IMG/VR virus record: IMGVR_UViG_3300044624_002978 | Coordinates: 62,001 to 126,000 of that record | Strand: one strand, 5' to 3' | DNA from: a virus | Length of the DNA stretch: 64,000 nucleotides | Shown: positions 8,207 through 17,255 of the stretch, in pieces | Numbering within the stretch: the stretch's first letter is position 1 | How the letters are laid out: every line of letters begins with the position of its first letter | Position numbers and translations under genes: made by a program | Notes under the pieces: model-generated | What the model saw: the letters and a program-made list of their open reading frames with translations, nothing else | The model's database searches: none | What the model was told of the DNA's origin: nothing

Positions 8207-9760
8207 ATGAATATTGACGATATAAAGATAATTTCATTGGCTCTGAATAATATGAAGCTGGATGAGATGCTTAAAGTTGATAAATCAGGTGGATCGGAGG
8301 ATGTACAGAAGCTTAGAGATACTGGTGAGACATCACAATATTCGATAGGTTTAGAATCTCCATATATCTTGATTAATGGATATCCGGTAAGTAAAGGACT
8401 TACTAAATTTCATCTTAGCTTGAATGGATTTCTCCCTGTAATAAGATTTTCTTTTGATGTAATAGAACCACTATTTATATCTGTTAGTTATCCGAAGGAT
8501 GGAGATATAGTGTCTGTTTATCTTAGATCCCCTGGGGATCTTTATAATCCAATGAGGATGGACTATAAAATATTATCCGTAGATGGTGGAGTATCTAGTA
8601 AATATTCTTCGACTGGTTCTGATCCGGATGGTATTAATTTTAAATTTTCAATAGTTGCTGAATGTTACATACCTGGATTATATTCTCCTGTTATAAAATC
8701 GTTTAGTAACAAATCATCTTCTGATGTATTATTGGAGGTTTCACAGGAACTTAATTTGGGGTTTGCCACTAATGAAAATGCTACTGTTGATGAGATGACA
8801 TGGATTTGTCCTAATTATTCATATTATGATTTCATATCCGATGTGTGTACAAGATCATATAAGGATGACGAAACCAGTTTTTTCGATTGTTGGGTTGATC
8901 AATATTATAATGTAAATTTTGTAAATCTTGGTACACAGTTTGCATTCCAGGATGATCCTAAGCAGGATGTAATGTTTATTCCTGGCTATACATCTGATGG
9001 GATTAAGCCAGATGCAAATATACCTGGTTCTGCCTCAGCGGCTCCTACTGTAACCCCATTTGTTTTAACTAACATGATGGGAGCAGGTATAACACCATTT
9101 TTCATAAATGGTTATACTCTAACCTCGAAATCAGGAAACGTTTCTAATTATTCGGGTTATGTTAATACCATTGGATTTTATGATGAGAATACTACCGTGG
9201 AGACTCCGCCTGAAAAATACATAAAGTATGATATGGAATCACAAACTCCGGAGAATATAGAAACCGGTATGATTTTACAAAAGGGTAGAGCAAGGGATAA
9301 TGAATACAAGAATGAAACCAGAAGAGAATGGCTAGGTCCAATTAATATTAATGTTGATCCAACATATGGTGGTGTTCATAAGAATTACTATCACACTAAA
9401 ATGCAGAATATTATAAATATTTTGGATGTAAATAAGCTAACGCTTGAAATAGAGATGAGCTCATATTTTGCTGGTGTCATAAAAGGACAAGTCGTTCCGG
9501 TTGCGATATATGCATTTGATGGAGGTCCAAGACAACAAAATACAGGTAATCTGCCAAATAAGGAGTCAAATAAAACTATGTCACCAACATTAGACCTATT
9601 TCTATCTGGAAATTATGTAGTTCTTGGGGTTGAAATATATTGGTCTCCCAGCGGAGGTCTTAGACAAAAGCTAAATCTAAGCAGAAGAGCATGGACCGCT
9701 AACTCATCTGGAGCACTACCTAAAGCTTTCCCGATATCAATACAAAGTGGACAATTCTAA
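8207..9760 (+). CDS. Baseplate hub protein, gp27-like
   Basis: A 517-residue protein. Strands around residues 50-165 form an OB/tube-like domain. From residue about 170 there is the hub pattern: S-S-D-V-L-L-E-V with ELNLGF, then MTWICPNYSYYDFISDVC, then FFDCWVDQYYNVNFV. The order 'helper helix, W-x-x-P, F-I-x-x-V, D-x-Y-x-V-N-F-V' is typical of gp27/gpD-type hubs that form the trimeric platform below the tube. The gp5-like spike gene follows two genes later, as expected. At 517 aa it is longer than T4 gp27 (391 aa), so it may have extra decoration. Confidence 0.6.
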   Translation: MNIDDIKIISLALNNMKLDEMLKVDKSGGSEDVQKLRDTGETSQYSIGLESPYILINGYPVSKGLTKFHLSLNGFLPVIRFSFDVIEPLFISVSYPKDGDIVSVYLRSPGDLYNPMRMDYKILSVDGGVSSKYSSTGSDPDGINFKFSIVAECYIPGLYSPVIKSFSNKSSSDVLLEVSQELNLGFATNENATVDEMTWICPNYSYYDFISDVCTRSYKDDETSFFDCWVDQYYNVNFVNLGTQFAFQDDPKQDVMFIPGYTSDGIKPDANIPGSASAAPTVTPFVLTNMMGAGITPFFINGYTLTSKSGNVSNYSGYVNTIGFYDENTTVETPPEKYIKYDMESQTPENIETGMILQKGRARDNEYKNETRREWLGPININVDPTYGGVHKNYYHTKMQNIINILDVNKLTLEIEMSSYFAGVIKGQVVPVAIYAFDGGPRQQNTGNLPNKESNKTMSPTLDLFLSGNYVVLGVEIYWSPSGGLRQKLNLSRRAWTANSSGALPKAFPISIQSGQF

Positions 9761-9775
9761 GGTTGGGATAAATAG

Positions 9776-9783
9776 TATAAATA
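9776..9783 (+). promoter_or_regulatory. T4-late-like TATAAATA box
   Basis: TATAAATA, the T4 late promoter core, lies 18 bases before the ATG at 9794. A real transcription start here would give a very short leader. Confidence 0.35.
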
Positions 9784-9793
9784 ATTTTTTTAA

Positions 9794-12091
9794 ATGTCAT
9801 TCGGAGCAACAGATCAACAAAGGAGTTTATTTCTAAAAGGTTTTAAATTATCAAAACAGGGTAATTATGAAGATCCAACATATCTTGGGTTTAAAATAGT
9901 ATTTGATTTCGGTAATTTACCGGTTGGACCTGATGATGGACTACCTCCTAGCCCATTATTCAGGGATAGAAGTTATTTCTACGGAGCTGGTGCTAGTAAT
10001 TTTGCAGAAAATCCATTCGGCCAACCTCAATATGATTCAGTTTCTGGATCTGCTGACGGTAAGGTAGCTTTTTATTCAGCCACTAGTTATCTCGAGGAAA
10101 GAGAAGCTGATTTTGCTTATGGTGGAAAAAGATCCGATATGTTGAGACAGTTTAAATTAATTCTCAATGATATAGTAACAAATTCACCTTGGTTTATCCA
10201 ATCCATACAGGGTCTAGATAAATTAGCACAGGTTGAAAGACCTGGATATGCATCACAGTCCGATGGTGGATCATTTAATCCACAGAGAACATCTAATAAG
10301 ATGCTAGAAATATCAACTCTTGAATCGATAAATCTTAGAATGTCTGCTTTGGCTGATTTATATAATCAAGCAACATTTGATTATGATAACATGAGAGAAT
10401 TGCTACCTAGAAACCTTAGAAAATTTAGAATGTATATTTTCGTTTCGGAGGTTAGAAATTTCTTCAAGACTTCAAGACTTATAGGATCTTCGGCAGCATT
10501 AACAGCTATTGACAATTTATCAACATTACTTGGATCTGGTAATAATCCGGGATCTAATTTAGGAGCTTCTACCGGAGTGGATTCACAACAGAACGAGAAT
10601 TTCAAAGCTCCGAATGCTAATATAAGTCCTTCTAGTTCTTTTAATTCATTTGTTGGTAACGTTGTAAATCAGTCGGGCCTTGATAATGATCTATCTCTTC
10701 TAAAGAATCAGCAAGATCAATCTGGTATAAAACCTGTTATGGTTTTTGAATGTAGAGGCTGTGAATTTGATTTTAGCGAAAGTACACCGATTTCGGATGA
10801 ACTTAATATAGGAACATCAGCTGAAGCAGTTACTCAGAAATTTAAAATCCATATAGATAGGGTCAGAGTTAGAAGTCAATATCCAAATATTAGACAGGAT
10901 GGGAAACCTCTTGTACTTGGAGATAGCTGGGACGGTGCTAGATCATCTGTTCAGAAAAATCCTAAGGATCAGGATGACATATTATCTATAGGAAGCCAAT
11001 TGCTTACTAATTTTGTTAGTAATTCATTAAATGATTTAATTAATGAAGGTGTTGCAAATTTCATACAACCAAATTTACAGGGATTGAACAAACTGGCACT
11101 TGGTAATGCATATAGTTTTAACCCTGGCGAAATATTAACCAGTCTATCATTTAATAATGCTCAGAAATTCCTGGATAGCTTGGGTGGAGTTAATGCTGGT
11201 ATAAGTAAAACTGATTTTCCAACCCCACAATCTACAGGATTAGGTGGTCCGCCACAGAGAGCTTATCCGGCACCTGGTGGTGACGTTTACGAGAATGTTG
11301 CTGGATCTGATTTAGGTGTTCCTGATAGGGTTTATCCTGCTCCTGGTGGTGATGTTTATAATGCTGTTCCTGGTGCGGATTTAGGTGCTCCTGATAGAGT
11401 TTATCCAGCTCCTCAGGGTGACGTGTACTCTGGTGTACCTGGATCTGATTTGGGTGTTCCTGGTAGAGTTTATCCGGCTCCACAAGGAGATGCGTATTCT
11501 GGTGTACCTGGTGAGGATCTAGGTGTTCCTGATAGAGTTTATCCAGCTCCTCAGGGTGATGTGTATGCTAATGTTCCTGGATCTGATTTGGGTGCTCCTG
11601 ATAGGGTTTATCCAGCTCCTGGCGGTGATGCATATGCGAATGTACCTGGATCAGATCTGGGTGTTCCTGATAGAATGTATCCTGTATTTAATGATAGTGT
11701 TTATCCGGAACCCGGTCCAGACCAAAATCTAGGAAATACCGAGAGAGTTTATAATGATGTTGAGCAATCAGCATCGCTGGGTGAATCCCAAGTTTATACT
11801 GATGTAACTGCTCCACCTAGTAATGCTGAACTTAATCAATCGATATATCCAGCGGAAACCCAGATAACATCCAATGGTGAATTAAGAAGCCCTTCCAATA
11901 CTTTTAATTCAACACCAACACCAGTTTATCCAAGACCGGAAGTAACATACAGAAGAGGTGATATAGGTAAAGTTTATCCATCGGTTAGCGGGGATTTCGA
12001 TACATCGGATGAGAATCTAGGAAACTTAAAACCTGACACCAAATATAATATTAGTATAGACGGATTCAATCCAAAGAGCTCTGATTTTTAA
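9794..12091 (+). CDS. Tail/baseplate structural protein with 23-residue tandem repeats
   Basis: A 765-residue protein. The N-terminal half is globular (YLGFKIVFDFG; EREADFAYGGKRSDMLRQFK; LPRNLRKFRMYIFVSEV). Residues about 315-364 (VFECRGCEFDFSES ... KFKIHIDRVRVRSQYP) again resemble a tail-tube-type beta fold. From residue 489 there are six near-perfect 23-residue repeats with core RVYPAPxGDVYxxVPGxDLG, then one degenerate copy, then a disordered Pro/Ser/Asn-rich end. Placed between hub-like and spike-like genes, it is probably a baseplate/tube-cap protein with an elastic or partner-binding tail. Confidence 0.6.
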   Translation: MSFGATDQQRSLFLKGFKLSKQGNYEDPTYLGFKIVFDFGNLPVGPDDGLPPSPLFRDRSYFYGAGASNFAENPFGQPQYDSVSGSADGKVAFYSATSYLEEREADFAYGGKRSDMLRQFKLILNDIVTNSPWFIQSIQGLDKLAQVERPGYASQSDGGSFNPQRTSNKMLEISTLESINLRMSALADLYNQATFDYDNMRELLPRNLRKFRMYIFVSEVRNFFKTSRLIGSSAALTAIDNLSTLLGSGNNPGSNLGASTGVDSQQNENFKAPNANISPSSSFNSFVGNVVNQSGLDNDLSLLKNQQDQSGIKPVMVFECRGCEFDFSESTPISDELNIGTSAEAVTQKFKIHIDRVRVRSQYPNIRQDGKPLVLGDSWDGARSSVQKNPKDQDDILSIGSQLLTNFVSNSLNDLINEGVANFIQPNLQGLNKLALGNAYSFNPGEILTSLSFNNAQKFLDSLGGVNAGISKTDFPTPQSTGLGGPPQRAYPAPGGDVYENVAGSDLGVPDRVYPAPGGDVYNAVPGADLGAPDRVYPAPQGDVYSGVPGSDLGVPGRVYPAPQGDAYSGVPGEDLGVPDRVYPAPQGDVYANVPGSDLGAPDRVYPAPGGDAYANVPGSDLGVPDRMYPVFNDSVYPEPGPDQNLGNTERVYNDVEQSASLGESQVYTDVTAPPSNAELNQSIYPAETQITSNGELRSPSNTFNSTPTPVYPRPEVTYRRGDIGKVYPSVSGDFDTSDENLGNLKPDTKYNISIDGFNPKSSDF
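11258..11740 (+). repeat. 69-bp coding tandem repeat (about 7 units)
   Basis: Units begin at 11258, 11327, 11396, 11465, 11534, 11603 and 11672, each 69 bases and in frame. Units 1-6 are closely similar; the seventh is degenerate. Most differences between units are synonymous, so the protein repeat is better conserved than the DNA repeat. Confidence 0.9.
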
Positions 12092-12094
12092 AAG

Positions 12095-12796
12095 ATGGAA
12101 AATAGAAAAACCTATTTAGGAAAAATAGTAGATAATAAGGATCCTCTGTACCAGGGTAGAGCAAAAATAAGTGTTTTTGGGGTATTTGATGAGATTCCAA
12201 CCGAAGATTTGCCTTGGGCTGAACAGGTACCTGGGGTTTCTTTTGGCGGAGGTGGAGGTGGTGGAAATATTTCCATACCGAAGATTGATTCTGTTGTAGC
12301 AGTTTATTTTGAGAACGAGAATTATTATAAGCTCTATTATGATTATGTCAAGGAGATGGATCCCGTTCTTAAGGAGGAGCTGAAGACTGAGAATTCATAT
12401 GAGGGTACACATTCTCTATTGTATGATAGTGAGTCCGAGTCCGGCGTTCTTAAAATGATTTATACCAGGAGTAAAGGTTTATTGTTTCAGTTGGGTGAAG
12501 CTTCCATACAGATAGATACTCAGAATGCAGGTACGGACAGTGAGAAACTTAGAATAGTTCTGAAAATGAATGAGGATGAGATAAGAATGGAGAAGAGCGG
12601 AGGTAAACAAAAAGTAATAGTTAAATCCGAAAATATAGAGCTGGGTGACGGAGCTGTAGAAAAGCTAGTTCTTGGTAATAAATTTTTATCACTATTCAAT
12701 CAGCACACGCACCCTACTGGTGTTGGACCTTCAGGTGTTCCCATCATTCCCATGGTTGACATACAACATCTAAGTCAAGTATCTAAAACTAAATAA
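12095..12796 (+). CDS. gp5-like baseplate spike/hub protein (OB-fold)
   Basis: The opening (YLGKIVDNKDPLYQGRAKIS then VFGVFDEIPTEDLPWAEQVPG) is the classic OB-fold of T4 gp5/VgrG-type spike proteins (GR.K..VFG....EDLPWA). A Gly7 loop at about residues 50-57 replaces a hairpin. The C-terminal part has short beta strands (IQID, LRIVLKM, EIRMEK, KVIVK, IELGD) like the start of a spike beta-helix, then the loop HTHPTGVGPSGVP at about 203-215, common in this family. There is no lysozyme domain, unlike T4 gp5. It starts 3 bases after the upstream stop. Confidence 0.8.
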   Translation: MENRKTYLGKIVDNKDPLYQGRAKISVFGVFDEIPTEDLPWAEQVPGVSFGGGGGGGNISIPKIDSVVAVYFENENYYKLYYDYVKEMDPVLKEELKTENSYEGTHSLLYDSESESGVLKMIYTRSKGLLFQLGEASIQIDTQNAGTDSEKLRIVLKMNEDEIRMEKSGGKQKVIVKSENIELGDGAVEKLVLGNKFLSLFNQHTHPTGVGPSGVPIIPMVDIQHLSQVSKTK

Positions 12797-12798
12797 TA

Positions 12799-14595
12799 AT
12801 GCCAGCAAATTGGGGAACATTCATAACTAATGTTAGTAGCAAATTAACATCCCAGTCTATCGGGTCATACGATGAGATGGCAGACTTTCTTAGGAATGAA
12901 TATATTTCTGCGACTGTTGGTAAAGCAGCATCTCCATTTGGTCAAACCCATGTTAAGGGACAGGATGCAATTATGTATGAGGGGTTTAAGAAGGGATTTA
13001 AAATGCTCTATGAAGGTGGGGATCTAACATTTGAAGAGAAGAAAACAAATCCAGCATATGCAGATCTGGAGGTTGAACCACCCACGGTGGATATATCAGG
13101 AGCTGCTGATCAGGTTGAGTTAGATTTTAGAGATTGGACCGAGGAGAATAAAGCAACAATACCCGATTTTACATATTCACAATTCTTTTCACAATATCCA
13201 AATTTTCCCAAGGATAGAAAACAAGCAGTACTTGAGATTGCTAGAAAGATATTACACCAATTTGATGGAACTGGAGCATATCTTCAGTGGATGTATTCAT
13301 TAAGAACAGGTTCATATAGTGATTGGGGTAATCTTATAATGGACGAGGTTATTAGACTTATAAAGATTGAGACTAAGAGGGATTTCCAACCTGGTGACAT
13401 CGTTAGAGGATTTGCTAAATATAAGACAATTACCGAGATATGGACAGCTAGCACTGCATCTGATAAAACATCATATACAACAACTCCACCTCAGGGATAT
13501 CAGTATGGGTGGTCAGATTCAACAAAAAAGACCGGTAGTGACATATTTAATTATATAAAGGGTGACACTAATATAGATAATATTGCGTCTTTAAATAGCA
13601 GTAAGCCTGGTGAAGGTGATTTGATTGAGGGAAAGATAATATCAACAAAGAATTTGGGAGGTACAAGCAGTATAAAAATATCCTATTACAGTAAAACTTA
13701 CGAAAAGAATTTTGTAAAAGAATTAATTCCAAGTACGGTAACCAGAAAACTTAATATCTCTGATATAGCAGGAAAATTACCCTCTATAAATATATCTAGG
13801 GAACTTTTTCAGGATCAACACTTAAGTAATCCCGGTAAGATACCAGCTTATCTAACATCAAGTTTTATAAGACATTTCACATATTCTAAAAGATATGATG
13901 CTGGGTACCTTAAACAGTGGCTGAAAGAATTTGGGTTGTCTGATAGTTCTATTGATGACATAAACAGAAGCTTTGACGATTCGTATAGCTATGCTGATGA
14001 TATCATCAATATTTTTTCCAAAGATGGATTCAAAAATACCTCATTTTTTCGGAATAATGCTAATATTTTTGGTAGCAACACCGGATTTCAATTATCATTC
14101 ATCAAACAGAGACGTGATTTTAATAAGACGGTTGAATATAACGGGGAAGAAAATAGATTTAGAGAACTTAAAATCCGCTGGATAAATGAGTTGGCTGACG
14201 CTGCTAGGAAAAGTTCAGATCCCGATAAACCGGAGGACCCATACAATGTTATGGCTAAGGGTGTTCTAGATTATTGGAAATCATGTGGACAACAGCCACT
14301 AACAAATGAACCCGGTGCTCCTCCTGCTTTATTCTCACCTCCTCAGGGTGGTCTTTATGTTCCGATTTATTACGGTAGTCAAACCATGCTTGGTAACAAT
14401 ATAAAAAGAGCTTTCAATACAGGAAAAAAATTCACTCGGGAGCAGGAAAAGAAGATTGCAGCAAAGCTAGTTGCATCAGCTCTAGCATATTCATTTGGGA
14501 TGCATTTATTGGAACTTAAATTTATCTATAGAGGTGGTATACCCGGACCAAATGGACCAATACCTATGATAGGATTTATACCTTTAGTTTACTAA
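12799..14595 (+). CDS. Large virion protein, probable baseplate component
   Basis: A 598-residue protein. The N-terminus (ADFLRNEYISATVGKA ... KGFKMLYEGGDLT) is helical. The middle has a beta domain. The C-terminal 100 residues are rich in Pro/Gly and hydrophobic (IYRGGIPGPNGPIPMIGFIP). The position directly after the gp5-like spike gene, with 2 bases spacing, suggests baseplate or hub function. No specific family is recognised. It ends the first baseplate operon. Confidence 0.6.
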   Translation: MPANWGTFITNVSSKLTSQSIGSYDEMADFLRNEYISATVGKAASPFGQTHVKGQDAIMYEGFKKGFKMLYEGGDLTFEEKKTNPAYADLEVEPPTVDISGAADQVELDFRDWTEENKATIPDFTYSQFFSQYPNFPKDRKQAVLEIARKILHQFDGTGAYLQWMYSLRTGSYSDWGNLIMDEVIRLIKIETKRDFQPGDIVRGFAKYKTITEIWTASTASDKTSYTTTPPQGYQYGWSDSTKKTGSDIFNYIKGDTNIDNIASLNSSKPGEGDLIEGKIISTKNLGGTSSIKISYYSKTYEKNFVKELIPSTVTRKLNISDIAGKLPSINISRELFQDQHLSNPGKIPAYLTSSFIRHFTYSKRYDAGYLKQWLKEFGLSDSSIDDINRSFDDSYSYADDIINIFSKDGFKNTSFFRNNANIFGSNTGFQLSFIKQRRDFNKTVEYNGEENRFRELKIRWINELADAARKSSDPDKPEDPYNVMAKGVLDYWKSCGQQPLTNEPGAPPALFSPPQGGLYVPIYYGSQTMLGNNIKRAFNTGKKFTREQEKKIAAKLVASALAYSFGMHLLELKFIYRGGIPGPNGPIPMIGFIPLVY

Positions 14596-14629
14596 TAATT
14601 TCCAAATATAATAAAGGAACTTAAAGATA

Positions 14630-14637
14630 GATATATA
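14630..14637 (+). promoter_or_regulatory. GATATATA promoter-like motif
   Basis: GATATATA followed by G lies 52 bases before the ATG at 14682, in an 86-base gap with a long A/T-rich leader. This is the longest spacing of the set. Confidence 0.5.
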
Positions 14638-14681
14638 GTACAATTAATAACATTTTTATCACTTTTTAAACTAAAAAAAAC

Positions 14682-15842
14682 ATGAAATTAGAAGCATTAG
14701 ATAATTTCGACTGGGACGTTCCTAACGGGCTATCAATTAATCATAAAGTTAAATCTCCTGATGGTGCAAAGGTTTATTGCCACGAACCATATGCTCAGGA
14801 ATTAGCGGATCTTTATCATTCAACTTATCATCTATTGGACGAAGGATCGAAAGATCTTATTGATGGTGCTGTTTATGGTTGCAAAATTATCTCCGCTAAG
14901 GAAGATGAGGCTTTAGCACAAACAGGATCGGGCCAAACAATCTATCTTGATCTAAAGAAAGAAAGAAAAGACGCAATTAAGCTTGGTATTGGCGGATTAA
15001 ATTTCGTACCTGGTGAAACCATTAACGTTAGAGTTAGAAAATCTAACGGTAGTTATATCGGATCAGCTGTTGAACACTATATACAGAGTCTTAAAGTTGA
15101 ACTATTTGAACAAATTAAAAAAGAAAGCAGTGCATATCTTGTTAGAATAGAGAGTGTTAATAAGGGTGGATATATCGTGGATCTATCAGGAATTAAGTGT
15201 TTTCTACCTGGATCATTAGCAGCTGCTAATAAAATAACTAACTTCGAATCATATGTAGGAAAAGAACTACATGTTATGATTGAAGGATACATTGACCAAA
15301 AAGACATATTCATAGTTTCTTATAAGAAATATCTAAACAAGATAATGGATTCTAAAATCCAGGAGCTTGACTTAACCAAAAAATATAAGGGATATGTTAC
15401 TGGTACTAGCGATTTCGGTGTGTTTGTTGAATGGGACAGTGTTTATACTGGATTGATACACAAGACAGAATTCCAAAATGGCAATTCCTCAACAACATTA
15501 GTTCCTGGTAACGAGATCGAATTTTATGTTAAGGAAATAAAAGATAATAATAGGCTTACTCTTACTTTGGATCAGCCATTGGAGAAGAATGTAATCATGC
15601 AAGATTTGGAGAAGGGAATTTCTGAAGGAAGCTTGGATAATTACGAAGCTAAAGTTAAACACAAAAGAAAAAACGGAGCATTAGTTGAAATAACTGAACT
15701 TGGTTTAATGGCTTTAGTTCCTCAGGATAGACTGGGTAAGAAGGGAAATAACATCAAAGCTGGTGATACCTTATTGGTATCATTATATGAGGTTGATGTA
15801 ATTTCCGGAAAAATATTCGCTCAATTAATCGATGTCAGATAA
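14682..15842 (+). CDS. Ribosomal protein S1-like RNA-binding protein (multiple S1 domains)
   Basis: A 386-residue protein with at least three S1/OB repeats: residues about 148-218 (LVRIESVNKGGYIVDLSGIK, CFLPGSL), about 230-300 (YKGYVTGTSDFGVFVEWDSV, TGLIHKTEF, then LVPGNEIEFYVKEI) and about 322-385 (AKVKHKRKNGALVEITELG, ALVPQDRL). A degenerate one lies at about 60-143. The G-x-V...G-x-F-V pattern and the 'LIHKTEF' strand are hallmarks of bS1-type domains. Cellular bS1 brings mRNA to the 30S subunit, and Bacteroidota depend on non-SD initiation. I infer that the phage protein biases translation towards phage mRNA. Transcription antitermination or RNA protection are alternatives. It has its own promoter-like motif and overlaps the next gene by 11 bases. 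Confidence 0.85.
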   Translation: MKLEALDNFDWDVPNGLSINHKVKSPDGAKVYCHEPYAQELADLYHSTYHLLDEGSKDLIDGAVYGCKIISAKEDEALAQTGSGQTIYLDLKKERKDAIKLGIGGLNFVPGETINVRVRKSNGSYIGSAVEHYIQSLKVELFEQIKKESSAYLVRIESVNKGGYIVDLSGIKCFLPGSLAAANKITNFESYVGKELHVMIEGYIDQKDIFIVSYKKYLNKIMDSKIQELDLTKKYKGYVTGTSDFGVFVEWDSVYTGLIHKTEFQNGNSSTTLVPGNEIEFYVKEIKDNNRLTLTLDQPLEKNVIMQDLEKGISEGSLDNYEAKVKHKRKNGALVEITELGLMALVPQDRLGKKGNNIKAGDTLLVSLYEVDVISGKIFAQLIDVR

Positions 15843-17238
15843 TAGAACACATCTTGATAGAATTAATGCACTTGAATCTTCCGTTATAGGATTCGAATTT
15901 GAATTCTATACAAATCTACTAAAGGGTAAAGCAGCGGAATCGCTTGCTTCACTCCTTAAGAAAAAAGTAGTAGTTTCAGAAAAATATCATTCAAATATAC
16001 CTGTGGATGGCTCTAATTTTAAATTAGAGCCAGACTACTCAGGTGGAAGTAAAATGATGGAGTTCATAACAGGACCTTTACCTTATAATGAAGCTATAAC
16101 AATATTAATAAAGGTGTTAAAATGGATAGATGAAAATGGATGGACCACTGATAGATGTGCATTCCAATTTTCTATAAGTTTTGATAAATTTAGAAGAGAC
16201 ATAAAAGATAAAATAGAAAACATAGACAAACTTAAATTTATACTTGGTCTTGATGAAGGACTGATATATTCAAAATTTGGTAACAGAGAAAAAAATGTCT
16301 ATGCTAAATCAATAAAAAAAATCGTCCCAGTTAATAGATTTTCTATACTAGAAAATATAACTTCGATCGATCCTAAAATGTATAAGGTTCCTAATGACAA
16401 GTATTATGGTGTTAATTTCACTAAGATACCTCAGGGTTATATAGAATTTAGATATCTTGGTAATCGTGATTATCAGAAAAAGATAAAGGATATTAGAGAA
16501 ATTATAGATTATATAATTCTCTATATGTACGATCTATTAAGCAGAAGAATAACTGGATATACCCAGGATGATCTTGTTTCTTTACAAAAGATGATGAGTA
16601 AATATTCTAAGGTTGTTAGATCTTTTAGTAATCCAGATTTCTTCTTTAAAAATTATCCGGACTTCCACGTATTCGTTGATCTGAAGGGATGGGACGAAAA
16701 TATAAAAACATATTTCCCTATAATAAGAGATAAAATATTCGATCTAATTGTTGAAGGCGATATAACTTCATGTTATTTTAATTATGATACCACTAATGGT
16801 AGATATCAAGTTAAGGAAGCAAGAAGCAGGGGAGCATTTGGGATAAATGATATTGACCTTATAATGTGCGATATTAAAAATGCAGTTATAAAAAATTGCA
16901 ATATTTATAACTGCGATATCAAGAAGTCCTCCATAGAGGATTCTTATATTTTTAGTGGAACCAAAGTTATTTCGTCCAAAGTTAAATCAACCATAGTGGA
17001 CTATACGAACACCCTAAATGATTGTTTTATTGATTGCGAGGGTAAGAATATAAATTGCAAAATAGACGGTGGAGTTCTTAGAGCTGGTATAATAGGTGAA
17101 AATGCTGAGATAAGCAAGGAGACAATGAAGGTTAAAAATCCTAGTGATCAGAGAATGCTTAGATTTGTATCTGATAAGAGGCTTAAAGATTCTAATGATA
17201 CATACAATAAGCCTAGATTTGGTAATATGAATTACTAA
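15832..17238 (+). CDS. Amidoligase-like protein with C-terminal beta-helix-like repeats
   Basis: Residues 18-26 (VIGFEFEFY) and 64-85 (KLEPDYSGGSKMMEFITGPL) match, as I recall it, the signature of COOH-NH2 amidoligases related to glutamine synthetase: G-F-E-x-E strand, then D-x-S...E-F-x-T-x-P-L. The glutamates Glu22/Glu24 and Glu77 are the expected metal/ATP ligands. A Q-F-S-I-S-F-D strand near residue 110 sits where family members have H-V-H. From about residue 335 to 430 there are short repeats (CDIKNAVIKNCNIYNCDI) typical of a stacked beta-helix. The family forms amide bonds between a carboxylate and an amine. In this baseplate cluster the target could be a virion or cell-wall component (inference). 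The gene overlaps the S1-like gene by 11 bases. Confidence 0.65.
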   Translation: MSDNRTHLDRINALESSVIGFEFEFYTNLLKGKAAESLASLLKKKVVVSEKYHSNIPVDGSNFKLEPDYSGGSKMMEFITGPLPYNEAITILIKVLKWIDENGWTTDRCAFQFSISFDKFRRDIKDKIENIDKLKFILGLDEGLIYSKFGNREKNVYAKSIKKIVPVNRFSILENITSIDPKMYKVPNDKYYGVNFTKIPQGYIEFRYLGNRDYQKKIKDIREIIDYIILYMYDLLSRRITGYTQDDLVSLQKMMSKYSKVVRSFSNPDFFFKNYPDFHVFVDLKGWDENIKTYFPIIRDKIFDLIVEGDITSCYFNYDTTNGRYQVKEARSRGAFGINDIDLIMCDIKNAVIKNCNIYNCDIKKSSIEDSYIFSGTKVISSKVKSTIVDYTNTLNDCFIDCEGKNINCKIDGGVLRAGIIGENAEISKETMKVKNPSDQRMLRFVSDKRLKDSNDTYNKPRFGNMNY

Positions 17239-17255
17239 AAAATCAATTTTTTAAA

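Noticed and set aside
11258-11740. CRISPR-like array
   Set aside because: The 69-bp units are contiguous, in frame and coding, with no spacers.
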